A stretch of 14,777 bases of DNA from Phycisphaerae bacterium. Its GTDB lineage: Bacteria > Planctomycetota > Phycisphaerae > Sedimentisphaerales > Anaerobacaceae. The position numbers and the translations under genes were made by a program. Shown here piece after piece: positions 14,401 through 14,777 of this stretch; the first letter of the stretch is position 1; every line of letters begins with the position of its first letter. The stretch covers positions 1 to 14,777 of the forward strand of contig JAUVYZ010000014.1 of assembly GCA_030602845.1 (NCBI GenBank), written 5' to 3'. Below the pieces are notes generated by a model, which worked only from the letters and a program-made list of their open reading frames with translations, was not told where the DNA came from and searched no databases.

Positions 14401-14607
14401 GTCTCCGCTCGCGATAGTCGGGCCGGGTTCCAGGCTGATCGAGGCCACGTCGTCAGAGGTGGGGAGTCTCTCGAGGTCCCAGTTTCCTGCCGTGAACCAG
14501 TCGTTGTCGATGGTACCGGTCCAGTCGATGGCAGTGGCAACTTGAACATCACCGGCCAGGCCCAGCGCCAAAACAAAAGAAATTAGATAAATAAATTTTT
14601 TACACAT
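11413..14607 (-). CDS. Large secreted multidomain protein (beta repeats, discoidin, carbohydrate-binding, LamG, dockerin-like)
   Basis: Exported 1064-aa protein, probably for surface adhesion or polysaccharide binding. Residues 1-26 are a signal peptide (MCKKFIYLISFVLALGLAG, cut near ATA). About 85-190 hold five beta repeats of the G-T-L-x-M-x-x-G-T-I-T kind with a 22-25-residue period. Fn3-like segments at about 240-335 and 505-600 share YYW(R/K)V(D/N)E and WxF(A)T. A discoidin (F5/8 type C)-like domain spans about 340-500. About 602-792 is a carbohydrate-binding-like jelly roll (FVVDDMESY to FFDDIRLYP). LamG is at about 838-1030, with WKLDGDASDSS and DGIDDYVDC. Dockerin-like segments lie at 802-828 and 1037-1060. 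No catalytic residues are evident. GGAGG precedes ATG by six bases. It converges with the sugar operon. Confidence 0.85.
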   Translation of the reverse strand: MCKKFIYLISFVLALGLAGDVQVATAIDWTGTIDNDWFTAGNWDLERLPTSDDVASISLEPGPTIASGDAVGKTVRLVGTGGGTGALTMDSGTLTISSGVAVGGGADNVGTLNMNGGTITANFVAMGWKGTGTLNMTGGTITITTVWVGGGGTGIGHLHLDGGTITTTGLIYAQQGGSGTIDITAGTLIIDGDVTAAIEGYIDDGWLTAYGGAGVLLLDYNITNTGKTTITATCMAGNPNPKNGATDLCPWGVVNLSWTPGLFVGGLSPKHKVFFSEDFDDVNDGVGGVTQDPNHYPPTGTLYLDFGKTYYWRVDEANSTTDWDEGSVWQFATELTVYPITVDKITATASSSDLGTTTGPNNTIDGSGLDGDLHSNIWRDMWTSGLESPSGAWIQYEFDKVYKLHEMWVWNYNAYLDVGPGLKDVTIEYSTDGENWPTLGGVPEFAKGEGAADYAANTTIDFEGVTAKYVRITADENWHTGPIPDLDYYGLSEVRFYAIETAATEPDPESGTAIDGLDVVLSWKQGREAAEHKLYFSTDEQAVIGETIAPDIISAAGCRASYGPLSLDLGQTYYWKVNEVNLAEEPNMWQGDVWNFATPEYFVVDDMESYGEANTPGEPGSRIWYTWKDGLGWTNPSVVPGNGTGSMIGYVDPPHVETVITHGGGQSMPYYYDNSPPDKYSEATASTDDLEIGQDWTEGGAKALSLWFYGDPCNTAVDTDQLYVKVNDARVVYDGDMNDIRQASWHEWNIPLSEFSTNLSNVTEITIGFGIPDAPKSGGSGLVFFDDIRLYPARCILSFRSPDFARVDYVEDCVVDYKELAVMAADWLAVAAAPGTANLVGHWKLDGDASDSSAHNNHGTLYGGPQWVAGKIGSDALDFDGIDDYVDCANDVSLQITGTEITLAVWVKWHTLEAWSGIAGKTAYYTWADGYALWIHNDNTVNFYVAGYELGTASKSFTADDQWHHVAGTYDGSNVRIWVDGVEGTPSSYTGSVTDSASPFEIGRIATADGCTATLDDVRIYNVGLSESEILGLALQTDLYEDLKIDFKDFAILADKWLDEQLFP

Positions 14608-14613
14608 AATAGT

Positions 14614-14633
14614 CCTCCGTTAAAAAAAGTTAA
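14614..14633 (-). promoter_or_regulatory. Ribosome-binding leader of the large exoprotein
   Basis: On the minus strand TTAACTTTTTTTAACGGAGG lies directly before ACTATTATG. The GGAGG is a perfect Shine-Dalgarno six bases from the start, and the T-rich part repeats the leader of the PEP-CTERM gene at 6555-6573. No confident -10/-35 pair is seen upstream. Confidence 0.5.
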
Positions 14634-14665
14634 AATAATAAACAACTGTGCTCTGGCCACACACC

Positions 14666-14682
14666 AAAACACCGGTTGTTTT
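14666..14682. promoter_or_regulatory. Short inverted repeat upstream of the exoprotein
   Basis: aaaaca-ccggt-tgtttt forms 6-bp arms about 60 bp before the start of the exoprotein gene. Its place would suit an operator, but short A/T arms arise easily by chance. Confidence 0.3.
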
Positions 14683-14695
14683 TGACAAGCATCAG

Positions 14696-14769
14696 GAATC
14701 TTCACCAACCTCATCTGCGCGTGTCTCAAACAACTTTTAACAAAGCAAGCAACAAAGAATCTTCACCAA
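14696..14769. repeat. Spaced 13-bp direct repeat in the exoprotein upstream region
   Basis: gaatcttcaccaa occurs at 14696-14708 and 14757-14769, 61 bp apart. Similarity extends leftward: both copies are preceded by caagc plus a short variable stretch. Two copies of a binding site for a regulator of the exoprotein gene, or the edge of a repeat array continuing outside the window, are both possible. Confidence 0.5.
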
Positions 14770-14777
14770 ACCCTGTG

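Overview
The window looks like a chromosomal segment of an anaerobic or marine planctomycete, most likely class Phycisphaerae. The lineage markers are a PEP-CTERM exoprotein, a very large secreted LamG/discoidin protein with the planctomycete style of dockerin-like 'D-x-K-D/E-x-A-x-x-A-x-x-W-L' segments, and a ThuA / sugar isomerase / DUF1080 sugar gene cluster. This is an inference from gene content; no rRNA or tRNA gene is present to confirm it.

Region 1 (1-5829, all leftward) is the replication and early module of a prophage or other mobile element. Reading with transcription: a 308-aa unknown protein; three short tandem repeats with an AT-rich palindrome; then an uninterrupted chain of nine overlapping genes. 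The chain holds two small helix-turn-helix proteins, a 67-aa unknown, a stand-alone Spo11/topoisomerase VI A-like protein, a 41-aa ORF, a RecB/Cas4-type PD-(D/E)XK nuclease, a 51-aa ORF, a phage-type winged-helix replication protein, and a primase-helicase that runs off the left edge. Every junction in the chain overlaps, four of them as ATGA. The cluster probably works together in element DNA replication, recombination and end processing.

Region 2 (5830-6720) is a boundary zone. It has an imperfect inverted repeat, a small PEP-CTERM surface protein, and the C-terminal remnant of a protein that resembles tails seen on planctomycete mobile-element proteins. That remnant meets head-to-head a ThuA gene that has kept its signal-peptide coding sequence but has no ATG/GTG/TTG start for it. 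I read this as an integration or rearrangement scar, or possibly an assembly chimera.

Region 3 (6720-11062, rightward, visibly higher GC) is a sugar catabolism operon: a ThuA protein, a Tat-exported TIM-barrel sugar isomerase/epimerase, a cytoplasmic D-psicose/D-tagatose 3-epimerase-like enzyme with all four metal ligands, and a secreted DUF1080-ThuA fusion. The combination resembles pathways for 3-keto-glycosides or rare ketoses, but no oxidoreductase is in view.

Region 4 (11063-11412) is a 350-bp intergenic space between convergent genes. It is packed with a MITE-like element, dispersed palindromic repeats, a short hairpin and a strong terminator. Region 5 (11413-14777) holds a 1064-aa secreted multidomain adhesion or carbohydrate-binding protein and its upstream region with a spaced direct repeat.
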